64,000 nt of DNA from Glossina fuscipes (GCF_014805625.2 NW_023998414.1:7199858-7263857), one strand, 5' to 3'. Shown: positions 11,265 through 23,560, numbered from the stretch's first letter. Notes: a model not told the origin generated them from the letters alone. Program-made: numbers and translations.

Positions 11265-11548
11265 AATACAAACACAATAGATGGATAAAGTGCTTTATGT
11301 GATTGGGTTACTAAGGTGTTGGGATTTCTTTAATTTTTCTTTTGTTTACTCGCTTCACCTCAACAGCAAGTCATTATACAATTTTTATTCAACATTAACG
11401 AAAAATCTTTTATTTCTAATGCCATGCATGGAAAGTATGTGAAAAAACTGATCAAGTTCGTCCGTGATTACAATTGTGTTTAGAAAGAGTGTGAAATGTC
11501 TGCAAAAAATAGTTTATCTTAACACGCAAGCTTTTATATTTATGTACA

Positions 11549-11551
11549 ATA

Positions 11552-11582
<31 letters not shown>
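11549..11582. repeat. (TA)n microsatellite
   Basis: TA array with one C interruption; read directly. Confidence 0.9.
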
Positions 11583-11959
11583 GTAGTTATATGCATGTTT
11601 GTTAAAAAGAAAAAAAATTAAATATGTTTTCATTGCAATAATCATGTATGTACACAAGTTCTAAATAATTGTGTGAATATATATATATATATATACATAT
11701 ACACTCAGACACACACATACACATACAAATAATATAATATGAATGATAATATAACGATAACAATGACAGTAATAATGAATCGATCACATTTTCGTACCCA
11801 TAAACGAAACGATGAAGACATAAAAGACACAACTCACACAACTCTAAATGTCCGATGGATAGACCGATAGGCATGATGTCTATCTTTGATCAAATTGAGC
11901 AAGATTATCTCTGTTCGCTTCTTAAGGTAACTGTCTATATTTAGAAGCTTTAGAAGTCC

Positions 11960-12395
11960 TAAAAAAATGTATGTCTTTCACAGGTGTGCTTGCTTGTTCG
12001 TCGCTAGGACTGTCTGTGGCAAACTGGTCGCAAAAATTTCGATATCGGCTTTAAATGAGGCAAAAATATTGAAATTTTCTTCCTTTTCAAAAGCAAAACA
12101 AAAGTTGCTATATACTATCTTTATATGTGAAATAATCGAAAAAGTGGTCCGATCTGAACCATTTTCGATAGCGTTAGTCCTTGGGTCAAAGCATGCAAAA
12201 AAAATTTCATTAAAATATTTGGAAAAATTGCAAGCTGCATTAGAATAGATGACGGAACTGCAGCCGCATCGACAAGCGATTTAGAAAGTGAGTCCGAAGC
12301 CATCGATATAATAAAAGCTGCATCTATGTCAAGTTCTTCCGCGTGTTACATACAACCTTATACTGCAAATGCAAGGTGTAAGGTGTAACAATGAA
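11960..12395. repeat. Composite of a family A fragment (+) and a family B copy (-)
   Basis: The left part (about 11990-12085) has 'CTGTCTGTGGCAAACTGGTC', 'CGCAAAAATTTCGATATCGG' and 'TTTAAATGAGGC', matching family A in plus direction. The right part (about 12115-12395) has 'GAACCATTTTCGATAGCGTT', 'CATTAAAATATTTGG' and an end near 'GCAAGGTGTAAGGTGTAA', matching family B in reverse. Confidence 0.55.
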
Positions 12396-13104
12396 ATGTT
12401 ATATTCAATGAGTGATGATGCTACGGAATCTACACAAAAATGGATCAAAACATCCGCTCGCACAAATCAATTAATAAAATTTATATGTCGCTTTCTATTC
12501 TTCTGATAAATATATAATTTAGTCATTCTATCCAAGAGAAATTCAACGGTTGCATAACAAGATTTCTTCGCCCACTGGCGTTGTGTATCATTATATCCTA
12601 TATCACTAGTTAATGCGGACGTACGTAACACCTTTAATATTCTGAGTTGACCTGAATTTTGTTAACGTAAATTTTTGTTCAAGCTACAGATTACGTCCTT
12701 TGCTCCTTTTTTCAATGGGTAACAATGCAATTTCAATACTTTATTATATTACGCGGACGTGATACATGTAGTGGTGGATGTCCCCCAAAAAAGAAATCTT
12801 AAAAAAAGGATAACTCGAATATTCTATAAAGTTGGGTCGATGTGGCTGATTTGTTCTAGTTGTTGTACAGATACTGCAGGATTACTAGTACAATAAACAG
12901 GAGAAAATACACATCTATATACATCTATATACCTATAAGATTTTCCCTTGTTGCAAGTGAAAGTTAACTCCTGTCGCAAGGTTTATCGTCTATAAATATA
13001 CGTAAGAAAATTTTATTCGACTTTGTTCGAATCTTCCATAGTTTTGTGTACGCCTACTTGCCTAAATGAAGATAGAGAGCAAGAGCAAATACACTTTCAA
13101 CTTA
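12396..13104. other. Gene-free stretch
   Basis: No gene, RNA or clear repeat recognised; ordinary mixed AT-rich sequence. Confidence 0.5.
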
Positions 13105-13289
13105 TTCGCCTGAATGGCCGAAGATTAGAGGCAGAATGAATATCTTTACTAACAAGTCAATGGTCGTGGGTTCAAACCGTGGGCTCTTAATTAAGGCCGA
13201 TTGCCTTGAGTGCCAATATTTTAAGAATGAAGAGCTTAGAACTTATTTCTCTGGCCAAAATTAATAATAATAATAATAATAATAATAGT
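13105..13289 (+). mobile_element. tRNA-Leu-like SINE candidate with (TAA)n tail
   Basis: The left part resembles a type II (Leu/Ser) tRNA: a box A-like TGGCCGAAGATTAGAGG at 13115-13131 and a box B-like GGTTCAAACC at 13169-13178. The spacing is long, as expected from a long variable arm. About 80 bases of unrelated body follow, then a TAA tail (about 13262-13287). The T-stem no longer pairs well, so this is a decayed or derived copy, not a functional tRNA. Head-body-simple-tail is the standard SINE layout. Copy number cannot be judged from one window. Confidence 0.5.
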
Positions 13290-13730
13290 CATGTTTATCA
13301 TAATAAACCATAAATAAAACTTGAAAATGGACCTGAGATCTGTCAAAAATCATCTTCTCGCACTTGGCTAAAGAACTACAGCATACAATCCCCGTAAGAT
13401 GGGATCTGAAAACTGGGAGCAAATGCGAGAATCGACACAGTCTGCCCACGAGTGACATGCAAGAGATATTGAACTAAAAAACTTTGGATAAAAAGTTTGC
13501 GAGTTCAGCGAGATAATGAAGACAACAATATTTGTGGGGTAGTGAATATAAATTTTGAATTATTTTTTATTTTTAACATTAGAAATATGTGTAGTTAAGA
13601 AGCTATACATATATGAACTTAGTCTCATATTAATGATGACTTTTTGTTTTCAACCTTTAATGTATTCCATGTCATTGTGTTTTGAAATAGTTTCAAATTT
13701 CTTTAAGAAACCTTTTCACTTTAATTTCTG

Positions 13731-13732
<2 letters not shown>

Positions 13733-13770
<38 letters not shown>
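13733..13770. repeat. (CT)n microsatellite
   Basis: CT array running into TTTC units; read directly. Confidence 0.95.
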
Positions 13771-13777
<7 letters not shown>

Positions 13778-13966
13778 CTCGATGCACAAAATTCAAGACC
13801 AATTATCATTTCATTCACTACTACTACTACGACTCCGATTACTCGTTCATTTTTGTTAGTAAATGTCGAACAAACATAGTTTTGGTTTTTTTTTTGTTTT
13901 CTTCTTTGCTTTTGTTTTCCTAGAGCTGTGCTTTCTTTGACTTTGAAGTCTTTCGGACCATGTTGT

Positions 13967-13973
13967 TGATGAC

Positions 13974-14016
<43 letters not shown>

Positions 14017-14022
14017 TTGATG
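13967..14022. repeat. (GAT)n microsatellite
   Basis: GAT/GTT trinucleotide array. It yields a poly-His open frame on the minus strand that has no other coding support. Confidence 0.95.
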
Positions 14023-15487
14023 TTGTTCCCATCGTGTTTGCTTAGAATTGCACAGTAAACTATGCAAATGATTTGTTTATTCATAAATCAGTAAAATCAA
14101 AATGTTATGCAGAGACTGACTGACTGGCTGAGCTGAATGGCAGTTGCAACTGAAATTGTCTGCCATTCCATTTAGTAAGCATGCAACATGTGGCCTGCAT
14201 TTTTTTTTTTTTTATTTTATTTATTTTTATTTTTTTTTCGTTTTTGCGTTTATTAAACAAGATTCACAAGTTGTCAATTGTTGATTACTATGCATTCCAG
14301 TTGTATGTATATTGTGTAGCGCGCGCATTGGTTTATGGGGAGCGAGTTTGCCTTTTATAAAACGTGGCTTTTTAATGATGCTCTATACCATAAGGAATGA
14401 TGTGAGGGAAATTTTATAATGTTTTTTTTTTTCTTTTTTTTTTTGGTCTTCATTACATTTTCTTTGCCAAGTTCAGGGCAGTAATATTGTTGCTTGGCTG
14501 ATGATGGTGCCAGTAATGCTGTCAGCGAACTACGTATTGGGAGAATAGTTAAGAAAATTCAATGCAATATCTTGTACAATAAACACATTATGTTTGTATG
14601 CGTGTGTGTGTGTAGTCAAGAGATATCTATGTATTGACAGAAACTTGTTTTCGTTAAGTTTTCCCAGCGCATTCGGAACAGTAAATTCAATTACTGCTGC
14701 TAAGGTTGCGATACTATTTGCTTTAGATGCCAAAGTGTGAAGTTAAATAATTAATATGACTGACTGCAGATTAATTTTCTTTTTCGGTATCAAAATAATT
14801 TTCCTCCATTGATGCGTTTTATTTGCTTAAGATTACAATGCCATTATAAAAACTTAGGTTTCCTTAATAGAATTTCACTTTTTTTCTAATAAATAAATAT
14901 AAAACAAAAAAAAAAAAAAAAAATTAAAAAAAAAAAAAGTTAAAATTTATTTAAAAATTTCATTTAGTATACATTATCTAATGGATAGAAAATTTATTAA
15001 ATTTCTCCATTGATTTATTTGAGCAAAACAGCAGCAGTATACAGCAACGGCCACAACGGCAGCATACATCAACACAACCAAAAAAAAGAAAAAAATAAAA
15101 AAATAAATAAATAAAAAACAAAAAAAGCAAATGACAATAAACTTGTCTTGCGGTTGTCTTCATAAAATTTATGAATTGTTGACTATAAACTAAGTGCATG
15201 CATACACATCGAAAGACTCGTTTACATACATACGTATACCGCATCATTTAAACCGCACTTTATTTCTATTATTCATTTGTTTATTTGTAAGTATATATCC
15301 GCTATATACATATATATGTTGTATGTGGTATAGTGTTTTCCTCTAAACGCAGATAACCACACGCACATGTATAAATGCACGACCATAATTGTCATTAATT
15401 GAAGCTCCTCAAAAGGTATTATACAAAATTTCTGGCATCATTCATACATACATATATGCATTCACGATATGTAAATATTTTCATAGA

Positions 15488-15489
15488 TG

Positions 15490-15537
<48 letters not shown>
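15488..15537. repeat. (TA)n microsatellite
   Basis: Long TA array with one interruption; read directly. Confidence 0.95.
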
Positions 15538-15539
<2 letters not shown>

Positions 15540-15892
15540 TGTACACATAATGTATAATGATAGAAATAATGCATGAAGCATTAATATTTCCGTGGGATAC
15601 CAAAAGTCATTGCCTTGCGTTTGTGGTTGAAAGTGTTTTTTTTTTTATTATTATAATTTTCTTTTTTTTTTTTTTTTGCATATCACCGGGAAAGTAAATA
15701 ATATTTTGTTAAGACATCATGTAGGGAGAATTGTGCACGTATATCATTTCTATAAAGATCGTGATGCATAATATTGGTATGTATGTATGTATGTAAAATA
15801 GCTATTATTTCATTTACGTAATTTTTATGCCGCTAGAAATTTCTAATGACAATCACTTTTTTCTTTGCATTTCAAAGTAACGCTTCTTTCAC

Positions 15893-15924
15893 ATATATAT
15901 ATATATATATAAACATATATAAAC

Positions 15925-15987
<63 letters not shown>
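15893..15987. repeat. (TA)n microsatellite, interrupted
   Basis: Three TA blocks separated by AAACA and TTATTT; read directly. Confidence 0.95.
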
Positions 15988-15990
<3 letters not shown>

Positions 15991-16199
15991 ACCAATCGAT
16001 ATACAGTACGAAGACAATTTCATCTCAAACCGAATATTAGGCATTGAAAAAAGCATTAAGTGCTCAGGTGTCATCAAAAGTTCATAAACTCATCTCATCA
16101 TTCATCTCATCTCATTCATGTATGCATAACTATTACACTTAGCTTTCTGTTTGCAAATGCGTAGAAAGTAGAAAAAAAAATGGCAACGGAGCAGTTTTG

Positions 16200-16960
16200 T
16201 TTTTTTGGGAGAACCATCGTGAAGTTTGGTGTCCCTCAAGGAGCAAGTCGCTTGCTATTCACCCTATATCTCGATGATCTTTCTTCGGTGATTAAGTTTA
16301 GCTATGGTTTGATGTCATGTAAAATTGTTTACCTCATTTGACGTGGAATCGCTCTCCTTTCTCTCCTTCAATCGGATCTAGACATCGTGGTTAGACCTGT
16401 TGCTCAGCAAAATTTTATGAAATTAAATGTAAAACAAACAATACAAGAAGTTTCCCCTTTTCTAGGCGAGATTCATTTTCAACTAAGGAATTTCATTAAC
16501 TCCCGCAAATTTGGAAGATGTGGATCCATTTATTGATTCAAGCGTATTGTTTTGACTAACAATCTTGTTTTAGTTTAAATATCGAGTTATCTATAAATAA
16601 GGCAATGCGTGTACTTGGCCTTATGGAACGGTGGTCTCGAGAGGTTAGCGGCTCATATGTTACGCAAGGGCTATTTACTAACTTAAGGTAAGGTCTATAC
16701 GTGAATATGCTTCAGTTGTATGGTCTTCTTCGTGCTGAGAAATTTGACCTGACCTGATATTATCAGACAACTTGGTATCAATAGCTAATGAACTTTTTGT
16801 ACCCCAGCAAAGGTAAAATCAGCAAATTCCTGATTGTGCTAGTGACCCCCTTATGCTTAAATACTTTATTTAGATTAACTTAAACACTCGAGAGCAGAAA
16901 TATCGCACACTCTCTACATTTTCACTTCAAATTTGAATATTTTTTAAATTAAATTTAGAT
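16200..16960 (+). pseudogene. Decayed jockey-like non-LTR retrotransposon (reverse transcriptase remnant)
   Basis: Fragments of a non-LTR reverse transcriptase can be read across shifting plus-strand frames. GVPQGAS (16228-16248) is followed by LLFTLYLDDLSS. Then comes LLQSDLDIVV near 16362-16391, NKAMRVLGLMERWSRE (16596-16643), SYVTQGLFTNL near 16652-16684, and REYASVVWS (16700-16726). In the jockey/R1 group these correspond to the RT GVPQGS box, the region after the catalytic FADD box, and the downstream conserved segment. The FADD box is not readable. Several frameshifts, an in-frame stop and internal losses make it non-functional. No poly-A tail or target-site duplication could be fixed. 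Confidence 0.7.
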
Positions 16961-17279
16961 TGAAAACATAACTTAAATTAAGCTAAGCTATACGGTTTTA
17001 GCGTTTGAAGAACACACAATCATTGCAGTAGCGTTGCAGGCAGCGCTATTTCCTGAAATTTTGATCACATATAAAAGGATAAGAATTGGCAAAAATGACA
17101 TCATTTGCATACTACTGAAAGGTTCTTTAGCGGATAAGAGACTATTTTGAATAAGAAAGTCAGCACCATAACGGAAGCAGTGTTTCAAGTGATTGTGCCA
17201 GTTGATGCTGAGCAAAATCAAAGCCCAATGGCACGACAGTTAATTATAATTCGATATTCTGTTCGACGTGCACGCCAGC
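16961..17279. other. Unassigned stretch after the LINE remnant
   Basis: A 77-codon minus-strand frame (16988-17221) is open but matches nothing I recognise. It may belong to the same nest of transposon debris. Confidence 0.3.
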
Positions 17280-17760
17280 GATATTAAGAGACTGGCGGCT
17301 GAAAGCATGTTATAATACAGCGTGATGACCGTTTGCATGTCACGACATCAATAAAAAATTCCCGCTGGAAAGCATTTCAACTCGCACCAGCAGTTCCAGG
17401 AAGCTAGAGGAGTAGAAATCAGTTGGTGGTCGGTTAGAAGTACACTATCCGTAGGAAGCCTGATAACGTACAGATCAACAACTCAGCGACAAGCTGGCCT
17501 ACAGTTCGTTGGAGAACATATCAATGGGACTATGGGTCACTGGAAGGTGGTATTGTTCTTTAGCGAGTGCAGGCTATGACTTCGCGAAGTGTCTATCGAA
17601 GAGCCAGCCGGTGAAGATTTCACACAATGCTGCACTGCTGAATGTGCGGTGGTTCGTGCACGTCTTGGGGAGGCTTGCAACGTTATTGTGTTACATTGTC
17701 ATCCAGCATTCTAGAAATGACTTCTGAGTTACTTCTTGGCAGGAATTCGAAGAAGGCTCT
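17280..17760. other. Relatively GC-rich unassigned patch
   Basis: Clearly higher GC than its surroundings ('GAGACTGGCGGCTGAAAGC', 'GGAAGGTGGTATTGTTC', 'CGTCTTGGGGAGGCTTGC'). The longest frame (17509-17727, +) is 72 codons and unrecognised. The compositional shift suggests a fragment of a larger mobile element or an old coding sequence. Confidence 0.3.
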
Positions 17761-20084
17761 CAATCAAATCACTTAGTATACAAGTCGTTTTTTTTTTGCT
17801 TATGTGCCGTTACAATATTCACATTGGTTGCAACGAGCTTCCCATTCATTATGCAAAAGATGTTTCATATTAAAATTTTCAAATGATTTATCGTTGGGTT
17901 GATTGGCTTTCGTATCTGGTCATTGCGTGTGGCTTTATCGCAAGCTTTACTTGCGACTTCTCGATGACACTAAATACATTAACGTTCTGTGCAAAATATG
18001 CGCACCAGTAGCGAAAATTATCCCATTATGGAAGATAATGTTCAATTATTTGCCTTCTGAACATATTGTGATATTGTAATCAATAAATTGTTTGCGATTT
18101 TCCAAAGTTTCGCTTCGAATAATTTCTAATCGATTCTTTTTCAATTTAAGAGCATTCGTAGTACAAGATCACGTTTTACTTTCTTCTCAAATTATGCATG
18201 TGCATTACAACGTTCGAATATCTAGAAATAAATATTTATACGCATATATATATATATATATATATATGAAAATAAATTTCATTTTCATTAGAGTAACAAA
18301 AAAAAAAAAAAAAATAATAAAAAAAAAAAAGAAAATAAAAAGAGGTATTAAGGAAAAACTAGATCAAAAGCTGAGTGTGGAAGCAAGAAAAACGTGAAAT
18401 ATTTCTACCATATGTACGACAAGTTTCACTTTCAAAAAAAAGAAAAAAAAACAAAAAAAATAAATAAATAAATAAAAATAAATAAAAAAAAAAAGACGAA
18501 AAAAACGAATAATAAAATGAATCACATTGAAGTAAAACTTGTTTACTGACTAACTAACTGGCCGCTACGGCCATCGATGACGTCGGAAAATTAAACTATT
18601 TTAGATTTTTTTTTTTTTGGAGTATGGCGTTTGCATAAAAACATGACTAAGCTATAATTTTTCCTGCAGCGCAATCATAAAGGCGACGTTAAGTAAGTTG
18701 ATGAATGCTGTCAGAAAAAACCGAAGAGGAAAAGTTTTTTTTTTTACCTGTTTTTCAAAAAAAACAGGTAAGAAAACATTACTCGCTTTTGGTCAAATCA
18801 TGGCCACCTTGAACGCCTTAAATAAAGGCACATATAAATTAAAAAAAAAAACAATTATTTAAGTGTAATATGTATTAATAGGTCAGTCGGGAACTGTTTA
18901 ACAAAAAAAAAAAAAAAAAAATACAAACAAGTTTCGCGTTTTCGCGTCACATGAAAAAGTCGCCTTTATTGACAAATATATTTTGAAATTTTGAAATTAT
19001 TTTGAGATAAGCGTTTCTTTCATTCATTTTACATTTTTGCATTTATGTCACTATAAGTGCGTAGTTTTATGCGTGGCATCGCATTACGGACGTACGTTTA
19101 CTATTTCAATTTTTTTATCTGAAAGTGCATAACATTTGACACTTTTGCCCCAGATGGGCAAACGCACTACGAAGCGGACATATTGATATGAGTAACTGGA
19201 CTTAACTTAATTAATAACTTAATGTTTAAAAATCTTTCATATATCTTTTTCCGCCTTTTTGCACCTATATTACGATCTCTTACGCTTCGGATTCAACTCA
19301 CAGAACTCATATTCTTTATTACTTCGTAGCTTTTTTTACTTTGAGGTAAATAGAAAAAAACTCGTGTTCTGTGCTTTGACTTTGACAGTATCTTTTACAT
19401 GTAACAACATATCGTTCAATAATTCTCGAGACTGTCACTTAGAGATTCTTTTGTTTGAGAGAGTGCCGGCAAGTAACGTCTATCATAGTTTTCATGCGAT
19501 AGGAGCTGTGCCGTAGTACAGTACACTTAGTAACACTACTTACCTTATTACCTTTAAAACAATCGAGAAATTCAAGTCTCGTGTATTGATGACAAAAGAG
19601 ACAGTTGGATTCAAATTGAAAATTGGTTTGAATAGTGTTATGGCCACTATTCTTAGTGGTTTCGCATCACCGTCCATTTAAACGGACACCAAGACTTCTG
19701 ACTGGCACGGGATGGCCAAAAATGTTACTCATATTAGAAAATATGAACACAAATCCTTATCCCTATTTGACCTTGAGAAATATTCTTTCTAAATGAGCGG
19801 CGCTTTTGGTATTGCAGTGCAGCAAAGTCGATTGCCACAATGGCAACCATAACGGTGTTGAGACTTAGTTTTGGTAAAATGCGTAAACTGAAGCGCATGC
19901 GTAGGGTCTTAATCAATCGCTCTATAATAATAGAATGGAAATGTTAAATACGTATTTGATTGATTGTATCGTTCTTGCAGGAGAGTATAAAAGAAGGAAA
20001 AAATGTTTTTTTTAGTTTTTTTTATGTAAATGCGGGAATAAATTTCGGTCTTCTAAAAATGTTCTTTTTTTTTGTATCCATCAC
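17761..20084. other. Gene-free stretch with A-rich tracts
   Basis: No gene supported. A TA array lies near 18244-18268, A-rich low-complexity sequence at 18298-18515 and 18840-18922, and a hairpin at 18744-18771. The open frame at 19259-19516 (+) is unrecognised. Confidence 0.5.
18744..18771. repeat. Perfect 12-bp hairpin with 4-nt loop
   Basis: TTACCTGTTTTT, loop CAAA, AAAAACAGGTAA. Arms pair perfectly over 12 bases. Function unknown; A/T runs make part of it likely by chance. Confidence 0.6.
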
Positions 20085-20345
20085 CGAAGGATGATTCGGC
20101 ATGTATGGAAGCATGTTTATTTATCCGTCCGTCCATCTGTCCGCCTATCTGATTGTGTAGTAATTGTGATCAGCATTTTCACGCTCGCAAAAATGAAGAT
20201 ATCCTTTACAAAATTGGAAAAGAATTTGGAATTAAACTAAACTTTTTAAAGGAGACACACACAACGTCCACGTGCCTCTATGATAATGCTTTTTTAGCTT
20301 TTTCTTTTAAAATTTATTTTTGTCTTTGTATTTACAAATTCGTTT
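20085..20345 (+). repeat. Family A repeat, partial
   Basis: Header 'CATCACCGAAGGATGATTCG', then 'CGTCCGTCCATCTGTCCGCC', 'CGCAAAAATGAAGATATCC', 'GGAAAAGAATTTGGAATTAA' and 'CGTCCACGTGCCTCTATGA'. These are the family A boxes in order. Confidence 0.65.
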
Positions 20346-20844
20346 ATAGCATCTTTCATTTCGCACATATCTGGACACTGGAAAGCGAACTAACTCTTTC
20401 TTGCTGTCCGTTTTTCTCACGTCTTTTCTAAGGCATTTATGTCATTCCGCATGAATGATGAGTAAATACTATAGCAATCGCGTTGTACATAACAGTTGAA
20501 ATATAATCTTTTAACGGCCCTTGGAAAATATGTTCAATCAGATTACGGATAACTAATAATTAAGTTTAAAATAAATTGATCAGCAATTTTTTGACGTCAC
20601 TAAATTGTCATTTTATTATCAGCGCATTAGTGTTCATGTATTTTACACGCATAATTGATATATAACAGCCGAAGTATTTTGCGCAATCGCTATTAAACGC
20701 GGGACAGTATTCGAAATAGAATTTTTTTTTTTACCGTTGTTTAAAAGTAAGCAGTTATTCTCATAAAAAAATCACCACAACATGTGAAAGCACCATAATG
20801 GGCTGCTACTCATCCCCCAAAATAAGTTACATCACCCTACAGCT
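20346..20844. other. Gene-free stretch
   Basis: Nothing recognised beyond ordinary AT-rich sequence. Confidence 0.5.
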
Positions 20845-21145
20845 ATTCTTATAACGGTCGCGAATGGTCGCCAAGGTGTTCCGATCCGAAGCGTTTTCAA
20901 TAGCTTACGTGCTCGAATCAAGACACGTCAATGTATACTAAATTTCATGAAAATATTTCTAAAATTTCGAACTATAAGCTGAAAACAAAAGGGACAGACG
21001 GACAGACGGACGGACAAGCTTAGATCGATTCACAAAGTGATCGGTATAGTAAAAAGTGAATCTATCTCAAGTCGTTTTAACTGCAGCATACATCCACACA
21101 AATTTAATATACCCTTTTACTACAAGTGGTGTAAGGTGTAATGTT
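20845..21145 (-). repeat. Family B repeat, inverted, well preserved
   Basis: Reverse complements of all main family B boxes. 'GTTTTCAATAGCTTACGTGC' and 'ACGTCAATGTATACTAAATT' come first. Four GACAGACG-type units follow near 20992-21016, then 'CAAGCTTAGATCGATTC' and 'ATACATCCACACAAATTTAA'. It ends in 'ACAAGTGGTGTAAGGTGTAA'. Confidence 0.7.
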
Positions 21146-21609
21146 TACATATATAAAAAACGAAAAACCTTTGATATCCTGCGTTTCATGTTGTAACATA
21201 AAATACGAATTACTGCGCATGTTTGTGCTTATGTATGTAACACGTAATCATGTTACCCCGCGACGATAAAATCAAATGGATAACTGAATTAAAATGAATT
21301 AATTACTTAACGCATATAACTAATAGCATAATTTAATTATAATAAGATAGATATCTTGCCAAACTGATCCGGTGAAAGCTTAGGGTTGAAGCAAATATTT
21401 TCACACTTGTTTTTTTTTTTTTTTTTTTTTTTTTTTGGGGTCATCTGAGTGTAGTATTTATTTGAAAAAGATGCGATTATAAAGCATTTGAGGATCATGC
21501 CTAGCATTGTTATCATCATTATTATATCATAGGAAAGCCTATGATAATAATTGTTATTTGTGTGCCAAATGAATTTTCATTAAACATAGGCATTTGCATT
21601 TGTTGCGAG

Positions 21610-21619
21610 TATGTGTGTA

Positions 21620-21698
<79 letters not shown>

Positions 21699-21700
21699 AT
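21610..21700. repeat. (TG)n-(TA)n-(TG)n microsatellite
   Basis: Long compound array; read directly. Confidence 0.95.
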
Positions 21701-21902
21701 GATTTTCTTTAATATTATACTCATGTACATATTATTTGTATGTTTAAGGCACGATTTTTGTGTGTCTAGAGTTAACTATTAACTCTCGCACAATCAAGTG
21801 ACTGCCTTGTTTACAATTGCTGACTTTGCATGTTACATACGAAAAGTAAAACAAAAAAAAAAAACAAAAAAAAAAAGAAAAGAAAAAGAGAAAAAATTGT
21901 AG

Positions 21903-21904
<2 letters not shown>

Positions 21905-21946
<42 letters not shown>

Positions 21947-21947
21947 T
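21905..21947. repeat. (TA)n microsatellite
   Basis: TA array; read directly. Confidence 0.95.
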
Positions 21948-23299
21948 TATTTTTGGACAAACGTAAGAAATCATGTTACGCATGCAGATGACGGCCTAAA
22001 GTAATAATAATTTACGTTTTATGTCATCATCCGCACAAAACCAGCGAATGAACGATTGCCTAACAATTTACACAATATACGACTTTTTCAATGTAATAAT
22101 CATAACATTCAAAAAAGAAAAGAAAAACAAACGAGGGCAACAAAACATATCAATCGGTCGGTATGCATGTAAGTTGACAAAAATTTGATATTAAAGTCAC
22201 CCAAGAAATTTGCCCCTTAAAAAAATTTAATTATATATATATTTTAAAGTTAAAGTTGAATTCTCCCAATCACCTAGAAATTCAAGAAAGTGGCATAGAC
22301 GAATCTCATTATGGACGCGCGGTTTTGCTTGTTGAACGAAAACATTTCTTACAAGAAACCAATTTTAATTAGTTACAACGGGCACTCTAATGAAACAAGC
22401 ACTCTCTCGTTGAGGCGAAAATAGACTTTATATAATATCTGACGGACGCTTTACAAATCATCAAAATCGGTTGGTTCGGTCTTGGTTCTTGAGCTAAAGC
22501 CTTTATGATATTGAGTAATAACAGATCTATGAAGCTCTTAGATGTCTTGCGCCGCACCCATGTGTATTTCCTGGACCGCTGAATCACTTTCATATGGAAT
22601 GGAATTGTGAATCGAAACTCTTTATATGAACTTGAAATTCCTAGTAAATGTAAGTCATTGACTCTCATTGATTACGACTCTTTGCACATACCGTCTATCG
22701 TTACTGCCGATTCAATTAGTCAGTGACTTGCAATGCATTTTATGTGTTGCGAATGTTTCGCAAAAGTCGCAACAAAATACACCATAAACTGTGGCCAGTC
22801 GGTAAGAATCGGTCATCAAAACCTTACACGTTCGACAATAAGTTGCTGACACTTATTGCCTCACATATTAATGCGTTACTTGCCAGCGAACACAATGAAG
22901 CGTATATCGTGATTATTATTTTCCAGTAAACCTTCTATTTGTCTGCTGATCTTATTTTTCAGATTACTACGACTATAAAGAAAAGTTAATAAATGCAAAG
23001 TTTGAAAATTTGTAAATGCTATTAAAATGCAAGGGTATCGTCCCTCGTATAACACGCTTAACTACTATCGTGCTATATCGAAACCGTTCTCTACAAGACT
23101 TTTTTAAACTAAGAAATAATACAGAATCATATACGATAATATAAACAAAAATGAAATATGATAATATAAACGAACATGAAAATTAAAAATATTTTTAAAA
23201 AAAACACGGTGGGCACGTCTCACCATTAAGTACTCTATACACCTTGCTTTAACACTGCGATTCATATGATGAGCTCCGAAAATAATAGGTGGTTTTTTA

Positions 23300-23560
23300 A
23301 TGGGGAGTAGTTGACATAGGTGGTCCAATCTAAACCATTTTCAATAGTGTTCGCATTTCTTGGTCCAAGAAATGTCGTTGTACCAAATTTCATAAGTATT
23401 GAGATTTGTAAATTGAACACAAAAGAGCCCAGGCCAGACGGACAAGCTTGTGATGGCTATCATAACAAACGGAGTTATCTCAAGTCATCTTGGTTGTTAC
23501 ATACATCCGCACAAACTTACACTATACGCTTAAGCCACAACTGATTTAAAGGATTTAAAA
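23300..23560 (-). repeat. Family B repeat, inverted, just upstream of the secreted-protein gene
   Basis: Contains 'GGTCCAATCTAAACCATTTT', 'CAATAGTGTTCGCATTTC', 'CCAAATTTCATAAGTATT', 'CAGACGGACAAGCTTG' and 'ACATCCGCACAAACTTACA'. It lies about 200 bases before the acceptor of the exon that starts at 23766. Confidence 0.65.

Larger units (their letters stand above)
9871..11959. other. Gene-free stretch with microsatellites
   Basis: No gene supported. A 109-codon open frame at 10654-10983 mixes low-complexity lysine-rich and glycine/tryptophan-rich sequence and looks like chance. Simple arrays are AAG at 10158-10183, CT at 10261-10300, and TA at 11226-11262, 11549-11582 and 11677-11702. Confidence 0.5.
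13290..16199. other. Gene-free stretch with dense simple repeats
   Basis: No gene supported. Open frames at 13555-13923, 13693-14067 and 14978-15247 arise from CT, GAT and poly-A arrays. Arrays are CT at 13733-13770, GAT at 13967-14022, A runs near 14905-14938, and TA at 15488-15537 and 15893-15987. Confidence 0.55.
21146..23299. other. Gene-free stretch with long TG/TA arrays
   Basis: No gene supported. It has a poly-T run near 21411-21436, a TG/TA array at 21610-21700, and a TA array at 21905-21947. The unrecognised 93-codon minus-strand frame at 22387-22668 has balanced composition but no family match I can make. Confidence 0.5.

Noticed and set aside
13693..14067. 124-codon ORF with poly-His and Arg/Glu runs
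   Set aside because: Fully explained by GAT and CT microsatellites read on the minus strand.
16988..17221. 77-codon minus-strand ORF
   Set aside because: Considered as a chemoreceptor or transposon fragment, but no family motif could be matched.
22387..22668. 93-codon minus-strand ORF containing KYTWVRR
   Set aside because: Vaguely like a retrotransposon endonuclease segment but no ordered motifs; no splice or promoter context.
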